Counted from the stretch's first letter, positions 36,441 through 46,306 are shown. The stretch: 64,000 nt of DNA from Methanobacterium sp. Maddingley MBC34 (GCA_000309865.1 AMGN01000033.1:15148-79147), one strand, 5' to 3'. Notes: generated by a model not told the origin, from the letters alone. Made by a program: numbers and translations.

Positions 36441-36510
36441 TTTTTTGGGATTGAATTTGAATTGTTTTTAATTTAAATTTAAATTTAGATTAAATTTAGA
36501 AGGTGATATT

Positions 36511-36681
36511 ATGATTAATTTTAATACTACTACTACTAACCGTCTAAAAAATTTGAATGATAAATATGAATATAATAAATTAAAAATGGAAAGTTTTAGT
36601 ACCAATTCAACAAGTTACCGGCAGCTTTATGAAGAAAATAGGGAGATAGTTAATGAATTGAAAGAAATAACTAGGTTTTAG
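36511..36681 (+). CDS. Small Asn/Glu-rich protein, 56 residues
   Basis: Starts MINFNTTTTNRLKNLNDKYE and ends IVNELKEITRF. AAGGTGATATT precedes ATG 36511. Its last four bases overlap the convergent integrase stop. Helical; unknown. Confidence 0.5.
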   Translation: MINFNTTTTNRLKNLNDKYEYNKLKMESFSTNSTSYRQLYEENREIVNELKEITRF

Positions 36682-37871
36682 TCTGGTTTTTTGGTTTTTT
36701 CGTGGTCTGATATAATTCCTATTGTGCGTTTAAGTTCTGCTATTTCTTCAGATTGTTGCTTGAGCTGGACTTTAAATTTCCTAGCCTGATTATCTTCTAT
36801 AACCTCAACATCAGTCTCTTTGATGCTAAGGTAAGGGATCACCCGATGGTATTCTCTTTTTAATTTCTCCAAGTCAGTATTTTTGATATAAGGGTCTGTA
36901 ACTGTTTCAGTCGTTATATCAATTTTATGACCTAATAACCAATGGGTGAATGTGAATGGGACTCTATTATTGTTTAAAGTCGTAGCAAAAAACTTCCTTA
37001 ATGAGTGAGGATGGAAAAAGATAAACTTTCCACTTTTACCCCATCCTATTCTCCCATTTAACTTTCTGAAATAAGTGGCTATACTTTGATCACTAATCAT
37101 TCCACTTTTATTTTTCTCTTGCTGGAAAGGTACAAATAATTTAGTTTCGGGGCCATTAAGAGGTTCTTTATTCATATATTCCCTGGCAAGATATTTGTTT
37201 ATATATCTCATGGTTTCGGGAGTGCAAAAAGTAGTATATTCTATCCCTGTTTTTCGACGTAATATATTCTTGAACGTAGGAATGGTATTTTTAGCAACAT
37301 GGTCATTAAGCTCTTTCAAAATGGAGGGGTCATACTCTTCAAATCCTAATGCATGATAATAATCTTCCAGAGTTAAATGCCTGGCCTCGTTTTTACTCAT
37401 TCCAGAGGTTGATAAAAGCAATATAAAAGCACTGTATTTGTAGTTCGATTCACCCACCGCTTCCCTAATATCTTCAATAGTTGGAATTTTCTGTTTACTT
37501 CTTTCCTTTTTCTCTTCTACTGATTCTTTGACCTTTATTTTTTTAGGTAGTTCAATTTCATATTCAGTATAAAATATTTTTACAATCCCAATTGCTAGTT
37601 TCCGGCTTGCATAAGTCATTTCAGTTTCATTATTCAGATATTTATTATATTTGACCATCCTTGGTTTTATTCGTCGTTGAGCCATCCAAGGACTCTTTTC
37701 CTGGTCTTCTCTTGCTTCTTCGATTAATTCTGTGGGTGTCATTTCGTTAAAATTACAATAACGTCGAATGTGGGTATAATAAGATTCAGCTGTTCTATCT
37801 TCTAATTCACTCCCATCGATCCAATTGCTTGCCATGAGATCGTTTTTGATTTCAGCCATTGCGAACTTCAT
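36678..37871 (-). CDS. Tyrosine recombinase (integrase)
   Basis: 397 residues. N-terminal SAM-like core-binding region to about residue 110, then the catalytic domain: H289-S-L-R292 (HxLR), WLLGH with H315, and nucleophile Y328 in TDPYIK. At the first catalytic Arg position (usually TGLR-x-SE) the sequence is SGMSKNEARHL, so the Arg is missing or displaced to R164. A C-terminal coiled coil (VQLKQQSEEIAELKRTIG) follows. No ribosome site is seen before ATG 37871. It catalyses integration and excision of the element and sits at its right border, reading inward. Confidence 0.9.
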   Translation of the reverse strand: MKFAMAEIKNDLMASNWIDGSELEDRTAESYYTHIRRYCNFNEMTPTELIEEAREDQEKSPWMAQRRIKPRMVKYNKYLNNETEMTYASRKLAIGIVKIFYTEYEIELPKKIKVKESVEEKKERSKQKIPTIEDIREAVGESNYKYSAFILLLSTSGMSKNEARHLTLEDYYHALGFEEYDPSILKELNDHVAKNTIPTFKNILRRKTGIEYTTFCTPETMRYINKYLAREYMNKEPLNGPETKLFVPFQQEKNKSGMISDQSIATYFRKLNGRIGWGKSGKFIFFHPHSLRKFFATTLNNNRVPFTFTHWLLGHKIDITTETVTDPYIKNTDLEKLKREYHRVIPYLSIKETDVEVIEDNQARKFKVQLKQQSEEIAELKRTIGIISDHEKTKKPD

Positions 37872-38042
37872 TATATCATCATATTTTTGTCATAGCTTAA
37901 AAGGCTTATGTATATTACAATACACTTGAAATTTATTTAACCTAATACTATTATACTATCTTAAATTTATTAATATCATACTATTATTAATACTTATCTC
38001 AGTACTTATCCTACTAAAAATATAGGAAGGGAGGGGGATTAT

Positions 38043-38627
38043 ATGATGAGAAATGACAAAAAGTTAGAAAAAATAGCAAATAGTTTTGTTTTATTAATAG
38101 AATTTAAAGAAGATGAAAAGTTAAACAATGGAATAAATCGAATTTTACCTGAAATCAAAGGAATAGAAGAAATAGAAACAGCAATGAATAATACAGACGC
38201 ACGGTTTTATATTAGGGAATCAGAATTTTATGACACAGTTACCGTGGATCTGGATATGGAACCCGTGAAGGCCATAAAACAGTTGCGAAAAACACCAACA
38301 GTGGCAATTGAAAAAGCAGTACCCCTCGATTCTGTGGTATCTTCCCCTCTGGAGAGTGTGATTAAAGCTATCCTAAAAGTAGCATCAATGAAGATAGCTA
38401 AAGATGAATCTTTCACCGTGCGATGCCAATTCAAAGGTGACCGGTTGAAGAGTATAGAAAATATCAACTCACCAGATAAATTAATCAATCACATATCCAA
38501 TGAATTGTGTGATGAACTGGGCCTTGAATACAGGGATAAAAACACAGACTGGATAATTCAAATAGAAGAACTGGGTGAAGATACAGGGATTGCTGTTTGC
38601 CGGCCGGATGAGATTTTAATGAAATAA
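38043..38627 (+). CDS. THUMP-domain protein, stand-alone
   Basis: 194 residues. The region from about residue 85 to 190 (LESVIKAILKVASMKIAKDESFTVRCQFKGDR.., LCDELGLEYRDKNTDWIIQIEELGEDTGIAV) is a THUMP RNA-binding domain as in tRNA thiouridine and methylation enzymes, with no catalytic domain attached. It may supply tRNA binding to a partner enzyme. GGGAGGGGGA precedes ATG 38043. Host gene at the right border of the element. Confidence 0.85.
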   Translation: MMRNDKKLEKIANSFVLLIEFKEDEKLNNGINRILPEIKGIEEIETAMNNTDARFYIRESEFYDTVTVDLDMEPVKAIKQLRKTPTVAIEKAVPLDSVVSSPLESVIKAILKVASMKIAKDESFTVRCQFKGDRLKSIENINSPDKLINHISNELCDELGLEYRDKNTDWIIQIEELGEDTGIAVCRPDEILMK

Positions 38628-38682
38628 AAATCTTTCCCTTTAAAAACAAATATTTTGTAATATTTTCTTTTTTTCAGGGAAT

Positions 38683-38801
38683 GTAAAGTTAATGGGTGCT
38701 TTGAATGTCCATTAATATTTAAATTCGTTAATTATCGTTCTTTCAGCAAATAAAGACACCTTATGTCAAAAATATTTTGCTAATATCCCCAATAACTTTA
38801 C
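38683..38801. other. Intergenic region with a 14-bp long-range stem
   Basis: GTAAAGTTAATGGG (38683-38696) can pair with CCCAATAACTTTAC (38788-38801) at 13 of 14 positions. Inside lie AGCAAA/TTTGCT and GACA/TGTC hairpins. The 353-bp gap 38628-38980 holds no gene. A folded non-coding RNA or a 3' processing structure are both possible. Confidence 0.4.
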
Positions 38802-38980
38802 AACCCCTTATTTTCATTATTTTTTCAAATAAACTACCATGTTCGGACTGGATTATCTAAAATGTTAATCTGAGACTTTCTATTCTCTATCATTAAATAA
38901 GTAATGAATAATTTCAAAATTTCTATTATATGAAGGAAATTTTATTTACAACCCCTGAATGATCTAATAACCAATGAGTT

Positions 38981-39472
38981 ATGTACAAAATATTGCATTT
39001 TAGTGGTGGAGTGTACAAGTTCGACCTACTGTCAGAACACGTGGAAGATGTAGGTGGATTGTTATTCCAGGAAAATCGCCTGCAGATCAGTAGAGGTGCT
39101 TCCTTTCTATCTGAAGAGGTTCAGGTAATTTTCATGGTGCCTCCCAACGAAGTGTCCAGTGTTAAGGAACTTGCCAGTGAACTAAAAGGAGAAATCCAAG
39201 TAGTTGAACTTGACGAACCATTAAAAAGTAACCTCATAAATTCACTGGCCATCTACAACATCCTTTGTAGGGCAGAGGATTGGGTTAATCATGATGTTAT
39301 TTCAGAATCAGATGAATATATTCCAGAATATGGTTTTGTAGAATCTGGTGATAATCATAATCTCAATAATCTGGAAGAATGTTTAGATCTGATGCTGTCC
39401 CTTGAACTCATAGAAAAACGGGAAAATGAGGGGAAAACAGAGTATCGTATTTTAATAAGGGATAATATCTAA
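38981..39472 (+). CDS. Conserved hypothetical protein, 163 residues
   Basis: Not recognised. Two-part look: residues 1-85 with strands (KILHFSGGVYKFDLL.., VQVIFMVPPNEV.., IQVVELDEPL) and a helical C-terminal half ending in a winged-helix-like segment (LNNLEECLDLMLSLELIEKRENEGKTEYRIL), which could bind DNA. No clear ribosome site before ATG 38981. Soluble. Confidence 0.6.
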   Translation: MYKILHFSGGVYKFDLLSEHVEDVGGLLFQENRLQISRGASFLSEEVQVIFMVPPNEVSSVKELASELKGEIQVVELDEPLKSNLINSLAIYNILCRAEDWVNHDVISESDEYIPEYGFVESGDNHNLNNLEECLDLMLSLELIEKRENEGKTEYRILIRDNI

Positions 39473-39632
39473 AAAATAATTAAGAAACTAAATTAGAATT
39501 TAAATTAAAATAATTTAAAGCACGGATTTTTTAAGAATTGGTTTTCCAATATTGGACATGATGATGATTTAATAAATATAATTTACTATCATTAATCTAA
39601 ATTAGAAACCATTTAACACAAAGTGAAAGTAC

Positions 39633-39896
39633 ATGATTAAAGGAGAAACCATTATTTTCATGGGCATTGCCGCTGTAATTCTGGGTATGGTGCTAATATT
39701 TATAGGCACTGCATTCCTGTCCTCTGGAAAAACTGAAGGCAGTGAAAATGCAAAGGTTAGTACCGGTGGAGTGATTTTAATTGGACCTATACCAATCATA
39801 TTCGGCAATGACAAGAGTATGGTTTCCATTGCCGTGCTTGGTGCTGTTATTGTAATGATAATAGCCTACATCCTGTTTTACAGGGGAAGTCTCTGA
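39633..39896 (+). CDS. Small membrane protein, TIGR00304/DUF131 family
   Basis: 87 residues, two membrane helices (IIFMGIAAVILGMVLIFIGTAFL and VSIAVLGAVIVMIIAYILF) around a conserved loop VSTGGVILIGPIPIIFGND, the hallmark of this archaeal family of unknown function. AAAGGAG precedes ATG 39633. Full length. Confidence 0.85.
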   Translation: MIKGETIIFMGIAAVILGMVLIFIGTAFLSSGKTEGSENAKVSTGGVILIGPIPIIFGNDKSMVSIAVLGAVIVMIIAYILFYRGSL

Positions 39897-40058
39897 GGTC
39901 TTAAAATTCCCCATTAGACCAAGACAAAGAATATAAATAGAATAAAGATTAATCCTAAAACTTAATAACCTAATTTAATCTAAGTAAATTAACGATTAAC
40001 AATGTTAATTAATTTAAACCAGTAAATGTTAACTTATCAAAAATATCAAAGTGATGTT

Positions 40059-41183
40059 ATGAAGATATCGGTTGTTATCCCAGCACTTAATGAAGAAGGA
40101 ATTGTGGGCAAAACTGTTAGATCAGTGCCCATCGCCAAACTCCATGATATTGGACTTGAAACGGAAATATTAGTTGTTGACAACGCATCTACGGATAATA
40201 CTTCTAAAGAAGCTTCTGAAGCAGGGGCTAGGGTTGTTTTAGAAACTAAAAGAGGTTATGGTAATGCTTACCGCCGGGGATTCAAGGAAGCCCAGGGCGA
40301 TATAATTGTTATGGGGGATGCCGATGGAACATACCCCTTTGATGAAATGGCTGAATTCATTCAACCAATTTTAAAAGGTGATGCAGAATTCATTATGGGT
40401 TCCAGATTAAAAGGAGATATAAGGCCCGGTGCAATGCCAGCCCTCCACAAATATATAGGCAACCCTTTCCTTACCTGGGTCTTAAACGCACTTTTCCATA
40501 CTGGAATCTCAGATGCCCACTGTGGAATGAGGGCCATGACCAGGGAAGCCCTGAACAAAATGGATCTCAAGACTGCAGGTATGGAATTTGCATCGGAAAT
40601 GGTTATAGAAGCATCCCGAAAGAAGTTGAAAATAGCCGAAGTTCCCATTACTTACTACCCACGTGAAGGTGAGTCAAAGCTCAGTTCATTCTCTGATGGA
40701 TGGAGACACCTCAGATTTATGATGATGTACAGGCCAGGCCCTTTCCTACTAATACCTGGTGCCATCGCCCTAATTCTGGGAATACTGCTTACTGCTGTTG
40801 TAATGTTACAGGGCATATCCAGAATGCATTCCCTTATGTTAGGTGGTTTACTGCTCTTAATTGGTTACCAAATGCTCCTTTCATGGCTTTATTTCGGAGC
40901 CTTCGGAGCCGCCTATGGATTTTCACGAAGTTCAGGAACCATCAAAAAATTAATGAACTACCATTCCCTGGAAAAAGAACTGTTTCTAGGGGTAGTTCTC
41001 CTGGCAATTGGAATAATCATTGGGCTGAACGTTCTTTATAACTGGAGTATTGGCGGATTCGGACCATTATATCAGGTTCAAAGTACGGTACTGGCCATGA
41101 TATTATCCATACTGGGAATCCAGACCATATTCTCAGGAATGTTTTTAAGCTTACTGCTGTTAAATAAAGAAGATAAAAAATAG
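40059..41183 (+). CDS. Family 2 glycosyltransferase with C-terminal membrane segments
   Basis: 374 residues from ATG 40059. The GT-A domain runs over residues 1-235: VVIPALNEE, VVDNASTDNT, and the DxD-type GDADGTYP. It is followed by about four membrane helices (FLLIPGAIALILGILLTAVV.. onward). This is the dolichyl-phosphate-sugar synthase layout: transfer of glucose, mannose or related sugar from a nucleotide to dolichyl phosphate. It would supply lipid-linked monosaccharides to the GT-C-like membrane transferases downstream. First gene of the surface-glycan cluster. Confidence 0.88.
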   Translation: MKISVVIPALNEEGIVGKTVRSVPIAKLHDIGLETEILVVDNASTDNTSKEASEAGARVVLETKRGYGNAYRRGFKEAQGDIIVMGDADGTYPFDEMAEFIQPILKGDAEFIMGSRLKGDIRPGAMPALHKYIGNPFLTWVLNALFHTGISDAHCGMRAMTREALNKMDLKTAGMEFASEMVIEASRKKLKIAEVPITYYPREGESKLSSFSDGWRHLRFMMMYRPGPFLLIPGAIALILGILLTAVVMLQGISRMHSLMLGGLLLLIGYQMLLSWLYFGAFGAAYGFSRSSGTIKKLMNYHSLEKELFLGVVLLAIGIIIGLNVLYNWSIGGFGPLYQVQSTVLAMILSILGIQTIFSGMFLSLLLLNKEDKK

Positions 41184-41323
41184 ATAAATGATATAAGAAG
41201 TTAAAAAAAAGTTTTTTAGATTAATATCAGGTTAACAAATAAAAAATGAATCAGAAACCAGATAAAATAATGTTTCATAACCTTGAATTAAATAATGAAT
41301 TTATAAGTGATTAATGGAATTTA

Positions 41324-41355
41324 AAGGCATTATATCAAGAAGGCATTATATCAAG
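41324..41355 (+). repeat. 16-bp tandem duplication
   Basis: AAGGCATTATATCAAG at 41324-41339 repeated at 41340-41355, in the 296-bp gap before a GT4 gene. The rest of the gap is AT-rich without a gene. Confidence 0.75.
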
Positions 41356-41479
41356 AATTAACCAATTTATAGACATTATCCAAATGGGACAATTTAAAAT
41401 AGGCATATTAAAATCATGAGAATAATAAAAGAAGAATAAACTATTTTTTAAATTCCCTGATTTATTGAGGTTTATTATT

Positions 41480-42613
41480 ATGAAGATCGCTTTTATTTAC
41501 GACGCCATGTACCCATGGGTCACTGGAGGAGCAGAAAAAAGAATATATGAATTGGCTACGCGTTTAGCCCAACGTGGCCACGATGTTCACTGTTACTCCT
41601 GGGGTTGGTGGTGGTCTGATGAAGGTGAAAAAGACATAATTTATGAAGGTATTCATTTACATGGTGTTGGAAAACCAGCAGAACTCTACACATCCGAGAG
41701 GAGATCCATCAAAGAAGCTGTGCTCTTTGCCATAAAACTATTTCCCATTTTAATGAAAGAGAAGTTTGATATTGTGGATTGCCAGGGATTTCCATTCTTT
41801 TCATGTTTCACATCGAAAATTCATTCTCTCTGTGGAAAATCTAATCTGGTTATCACCATCCATGAAGTTTGGGGTGACTACTGGTACCAGTACCTGGGTA
41901 CTGCAGGATTCTTCGGTAAATTAGTGGAAAGCATCATGTTCCGATTAAGTAACCGGATTATCACTGTATCTAATAAAACCAACAATGATCTTAAAAAAAT
42001 AAGGAATATTCCTGATTCCAAAGTTATCCCCAATGGTATTAATTTTAAGGAAATAATTGATGTCAGTTCAGGGAATGGGAAATGGCAAGTTATTTATGCC
42101 GGTAGAATGATTAAGGAAAAAAGGGTGGATCTACTGGTTAAAGCACTGGCTGAGGTAAAGGAAGAAATACCCAATATCAAGGCTCTTATAATTGGTGAAG
42201 GTCCTGAAAATCAACAGATAAAAAAAATAGCCAGTGACCTTATACTGGATGATAACATTACATTTCTAGGATTTATGGATAGCCATAATGAGCTTATTTC
42301 CCATTTCAAATCATCAGAAGTGTTCGTTCTACCCTCAGAAAGGGAGGGTTTTGGGATAGTGGTACTGGAAGCTAATGCTTCAGGACTACCGGTAGTGGTG
42401 GTGAAAAGTCCATTAAATGCAGCTATTGATCTTATTGATGAAGGGAAAAATGGTTTTATAGCTGAATCTTCTACTAATGGCCTTAAAAATAAGATAATCA
42501 CCGCTATAGAGCATAAAGATGAGATGAAAACACAAGCCATTGAAAGTGCTAGAGAATATGATTGGGATAGAATCATTCCCTTACTGGAGCAATTCTATCA
42601 GGAAAGTCTATAA
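41480..42613 (+). CDS. Family 4 glycosyltransferase
   Basis: 377 residues, GT-B fold. N-terminal Rossmann with Gly-rich donor-side motif WVTGGAEKRIYELA, C-terminal domain with YAGRMIKEKRVDLLVKAL and the EX7E region PSEREGFGIVVLEANASG. Retaining transferases of this family use nucleotide sugars. ATG 41480 follows GAGGT. It is one of three GT4 enzymes in the cluster; acceptor unknown. Confidence 0.92.
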   Translation: MKIAFIYDAMYPWVTGGAEKRIYELATRLAQRGHDVHCYSWGWWWSDEGEKDIIYEGIHLHGVGKPAELYTSERRSIKEAVLFAIKLFPILMKEKFDIVDCQGFPFFSCFTSKIHSLCGKSNLVITIHEVWGDYWYQYLGTAGFFGKLVESIMFRLSNRIITVSNKTNNDLKKIRNIPDSKVIPNGINFKEIIDVSSGNGKWQVIYAGRMIKEKRVDLLVKALAEVKEEIPNIKALIIGEGPENQQIKKIASDLILDDNITFLGFMDSHNELISHFKSSEVFVLPSEREGFGIVVLEANASGLPVVVVKSPLNAAIDLIDEGKNGFIAESSTNGLKNKIITAIEHKDEMKTQAIESAREYDWDRIIPLLEQFYQESL

Positions 42614-42666
42614 TCATCTTATCAATGAGTTAATTTGATAATAAACCATTAAAATATACGATTAAT

Positions 42667-43782
42667 ATGAAAATACTACAAACACCGGTGCGTTTCTATC
42701 CATTTACTGGAGGTGTGGAAAACTATGTTTATAACCTTTCCCGTGAACTGGTGAAAATGGACCATGAAGTGGAGGTTATATGTGCAAATGAACCTCCATC
42801 TGATGAGTTTGAACGTGTGGAGGGGATAAATGTTAACCGGATACCCTATTATTTTAAAATCGCCAACACAAACTTAACTCCATCTTTACCATGGGCAATG
42901 AGGAAATTTAAGTTTGATATTATCCACACTCATCTCCCAACCCCCTGGACTGCAGACTGGAGTGCATTTTATTCCAGGATAAAGGGAAAACCTCTGGTAT
43001 TGAATTATTACAATGACATAGTGGGTAATGGCGCCGCCCATTACATTGCACAGTTATACAATAAAACTTGCCTCAAGTTGTTACTCAATCAGGCTGAGAG
43101 GATAATTATAATTCAGGAAAATTACCTGGATTACTCTCCTTATCTGGCAGATTATGAAGATAAAATTAGGGTAGTGCCAGTGGGGGTTGATGTGAATCGA
43201 TTTAAACCCCTGGAAATAGAAGAGGAGGGTAACAGCATATTCTTCCTCAGTCTCCTTGATGAATTCCACAAGTATAAAGGCCTGGAATATCTATTAAATG
43301 CAATAAAAATTGTTAAAGAAGATATTAAAGATGTTAAATTAGTTGTGGGTGGGAAGGGAAGTTTATTGGAATACTATAAATCCATGGCAGAATCACTGGG
43401 CATACAGGATAATGTGGAATTCCATGGATTCATTTCAGAAGAGAAAATCGTTGAATATTACAATCACTGCAGTCTCTTTGTGCTTCCTTCCATTTCTTCA
43501 GCACAGGAAGGATTTGGAATCGTTGCTCTGGAGGCTTTAGCCTGTAAAAAGCCAGTTTTAACCACAGATATAGTGGGAATTGCCCAGGACCTCCAAGAAA
43601 CTGGATCAGGCAAGGTTGTTCCCAAAAAGGATCCAGAAGCACTGGCCAGTGCCATTTTAGAAATCCTTCAGGATGATCATAGATATAAAATGGGAGAAAA
43701 AGGGAGAAAACTTGTTGAAGATAAATATACTTGGGAAATTGTGGCTAAACTAACTGACAAAGTTTATAAAGAAATATTGTAA
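42667..43782 (+). CDS. Family 4 glycosyltransferase
   Basis: 371 residues, GT-B fold. FYPFTGGVENYVYNLSRELVKMGHEVEV-type N-terminus (here KMDHEVEV) and C-terminal SSAQEGFGIVALEALACKKPV (EX7E). It follows the previous GT4 by 53 bp, so likely co-transcribed. No ribosome site is clear before ATG 42667 (leader AATATG). Part of surface-glycan assembly. Confidence 0.92.
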   Translation: MKILQTPVRFYPFTGGVENYVYNLSRELVKMDHEVEVICANEPPSDEFERVEGINVNRIPYYFKIANTNLTPSLPWAMRKFKFDIIHTHLPTPWTADWSAFYSRIKGKPLVLNYYNDIVGNGAAHYIAQLYNKTCLKLLLNQAERIIIIQENYLDYSPYLADYEDKIRVVPVGVDVNRFKPLEIEEEGNSIFFLSLLDEFHKYKGLEYLLNAIKIVKEDIKDVKLVVGGKGSLLEYYKSMAESLGIQDNVEFHGFISEEKIVEYYNHCSLFVLPSISSAQEGFGIVALEALACKKPVLTTDIVGIAQDLQETGSGKVVPKKDPEALASAILEILQDDHRYKMGEKGRKLVEDKYTWEIVAKLTDKVYKEIL

Positions 43783-44026
43783 ACATTGAATTTACTAATC
43801 TGGTTCTGTAAATATTCAAAAAGTATGGCAAAATAGTTTATATTTTCAATGAAAGTATCAAAAATTCTTTATACTTAAAATGAAAGTATGAATAGTTAAT
43901 AATTCAAATTATTGTAACTAAATGAGTGTATTTAAATTATTCACACCTTTAATGAATGTAAACTAGAAAAACTATTTATGGACGATAATTTATTCAAAAC
44001 AATGCAGGCTAGTTGAGGAATGATAA

Positions 44027-46141
44027 ATGTTTGATAAAATGAAGAATTTTCAGATAAAAGAATGGATTTTATCGTTAATACTGTTACTTATGGTAACTGA
44101 TGTAACAATACTCCTTAACATACCCTATTTAAGGGAAATAATGGTATTCATCTGTTTTACCTTTGTTCCAGGAATTTTAATCATACACATCCTTAAATTA
44201 AATTCTCTGAAGTTTCTTAAAAAAATCGTTCTAACCGTGGGTTTAAGTGTATGCTTTTTAATCTTCATGGGACTGGCATTAAACAGCCTTTACCCAGTTA
44301 TAGCCACACCACTATCATTCTGGCCAATATTTATTACAGTTAACTTAACACTGATGATTTTCGCCATTATAGCTCACCATCGAAATAAAAATGAATTCAT
44401 TTTATCCGACTTTTTAAATTTGAAAACCAATGAGTCTGAGGGAAGTAAACTTAATTCAATGTTATTATTACCGTTTTTATTTCCGGTAATGGCTGTTATT
44501 GGCACTTACTTCATGAACGTGACTCAGAATAATATTATTTTAATGCTGATGTTATTTTTGATTCCTGCCTACGTTGTTGCCATGGTGTTCCTTAAAGACA
44601 GGACAACCAGTGCCACATATCCAGTAGCGCTCTCCATGATTGGGTTAAGTTTGCTTTTAATGCATGGATTAACATCATTCCATGTGATGGGAAGAGATGT
44701 GCAATTTGAATTTCACTTCTTTAACCTGGCATTGAACAATGCTTACTGGAATTCAATTGGAGATATTCTTCAGTTTAATGCTTATAACTCCTGTTTGAGT
44801 GTCACCATATTACCGGTTATATTCAAGGTTCTCAGCAACATGAACAGTGAATATATTTTCAAAATATATTACGCTTTAATTGGAACCATACTACCCTTAA
44901 TTCTCTACATCATATTCCGGAAATATTTCTCCCGTCAAAATTCCTTTTTTGCAGCGTTAATATTCATATTCCAGCCTTATTTCATTTACTTTTTAGGAAT
45001 AGCACGGCAGGAAATAGCATTAATGTTCTTTTTACTGGCACTTCTGGTGTTCTATGATGACAGTATGACTAAAAACATTAAAAAATTGTTATTTGTAATT
45101 TTCATGATATCAGTGGTTGTCTCCCATTATGCAACTGCGTATGTAACATTTTTAGTTGTAATACCCATACTCCTATTCCCCTTCCTGAAGAGTGTTGTTA
45201 AGGATAGGAAACATATTAAATTCACAAATTTCGATGTGCTCGCTGTGATTTTAATTTTCATGGCCATATGGTATGTTTTTGTTGCAGGATCACAGTATAC
45301 TGCTGCTTCTGATACACTTAACGCTGCCAGTATTGGTGCTGGGGGTGTGGATGTGACCTCGCAAAAAGATATCAAGGTACTGGCAGTATTTGGTATGGGA
45401 CTTACATCTATTCCCAATGCAATCAGTGTTATTGTAAACGATTTGATCATCTTCATAATGGGATTGGGATTCCTGAGTATCATCTGGAACTATAAATCAT
45501 GCAAAAACCGGATCAAAAGTTCATATATAATGGGAATGATAATGAGCCCCCTGGTTTTAACCCTACCCTTAATATTACCAAACCTATCAATAATCTATGA
45601 TATACAGAGATTATTCCTGCAACTCGTTGTATTTTTAGGGCCTTTATTCCTGATAGGGATGGGCTTTATAACCCGAAAATTGAAGATTCAGAATCTGAAA
45701 CCAGTGATAATTCTGGTGTTAATCATTTCCCTGTTTTCCTGTAGTACCTACCTGACCTATCACTTCAGTGGCATATCCTACTCTCCTTACTATGAATATA
45801 ATGGGTCACTGCGCGATGAACACTTTATCTACGATCAGGAACTGAGCTCTGCTGCATGGATTCAGAATAACTCAATACAGAATTCAAGCGTTTTATCCGA
45901 TTCAATAGAATTTTCACGATTATTGCTGGCTAATAATAATTTCTCTACCATCAACGCCAATCGATCCAACAGTAACTACTTTGTTTACCTTGGATTTGCC
46001 AATGTTAATGAGGGGATAATGTATCCCAAGGCAGAGTTCCCGGAAAATATAGAAAAATTCCCTAACCTCTTCATCAATAAGAGTAGAGTGTATGATAATG
46101 GTGGTTCTAGAGTTCTGTATGGGCCTGTAACTATATCTTAA
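44027..46141 (+). CDS. Large multi-pass membrane protein, DUF2206-like
   Basis: 704 residues with some fourteen hydrophobic segments in two blocks and an extracellular C-terminal domain (about 610-704). Segment LTSFHVMGRDVQFEFHFFNLAL carries a polar acidic motif after a membrane helix, as in GT-C glycosyltransferases. I recall the DUF2206 family, common in Methanobacteriales, as the best match. Role in polymer export or lipid-linked sugar transfer is inferred from the glycosyltransferase neighbours. The gap upstream (43783-44026) is AT-rich and empty. Confidence 0.65.
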   Translation: MFDKMKNFQIKEWILSLILLLMVTDVTILLNIPYLREIMVFICFTFVPGILIIHILKLNSLKFLKKIVLTVGLSVCFLIFMGLALNSLYPVIATPLSFWPIFITVNLTLMIFAIIAHHRNKNEFILSDFLNLKTNESEGSKLNSMLLLPFLFPVMAVIGTYFMNVTQNNIILMLMLFLIPAYVVAMVFLKDRTTSATYPVALSMIGLSLLLMHGLTSFHVMGRDVQFEFHFFNLALNNAYWNSIGDILQFNAYNSCLSVTILPVIFKVLSNMNSEYIFKIYYALIGTILPLILYIIFRKYFSRQNSFFAALIFIFQPYFIYFLGIARQEIALMFFLLALLVFYDDSMTKNIKKLLFVIFMISVVVSHYATAYVTFLVVIPILLFPFLKSVVKDRKHIKFTNFDVLAVILIFMAIWYVFVAGSQYTAASDTLNAASIGAGGVDVTSQKDIKVLAVFGMGLTSIPNAISVIVNDLIIFIMGLGFLSIIWNYKSCKNRIKSSYIMGMIMSPLVLTLPLILPNLSIIYDIQRLFLQLVVFLGPLFLIGMGFITRKLKIQNLKPVIILVLIISLFSCSTYLTYHFSGISYSPYYEYNGSLRDEHFIYDQELSSAAWIQNNSIQNSSVLSDSIEFSRLLLANNNFSTINANRSNSNYFVYLGFANVNEGIMYPKAEFPENIEKFPNLFINKSRVYDNGGSRVLYGPVTIS

Positions 46142-46306
46142 CTAAATAAATGATTTTCTTAACTAAATGAAAGATTATATTACTAAGTATGAACACCTAA
46201 AAATAATTGAAATTATAAATTATTAACTTGAACTAACTGATATATTTAAAAAAATCACTCTAAAACAGATTTAAATCTATTTGAAGTTTCATATGGAGAC
46301 ATCTTA

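Larger units (their letters stand above)
20500..37990. mobile_element. Integrated head-tail virus-related element (defective provirus or satellite)
   Basis: About 17.5 kb with an integrase reading inward at the right end, terminase small and large subunits, PrimPol-helicase, tail chaperones, tape measure, HNH nuclease and many genes below 100 codons. Portal, capsid protease, major capsid, head-tail connectors and tail fibres are not recognised. Borders are approximate: the left one lies between the lipoprotein gene (ends 20315) and 20567, the right one between the integrase start (37871) and the THUMP gene (38043). I found no convincing direct repeat joining the two gaps and no tRNA at either side. 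Gene sizes and unknown products resemble siphovirus-like Methanobacteriales proviruses. Confidence 0.85.

Noticed and set aside
20316..38042. Attachment-site direct repeats flanking the element
   Set aside because: By eye I found no shared word of about 15 bp or more between the left (20316-20566) and right (37872-38042) gaps, and no tRNA gene at either end.
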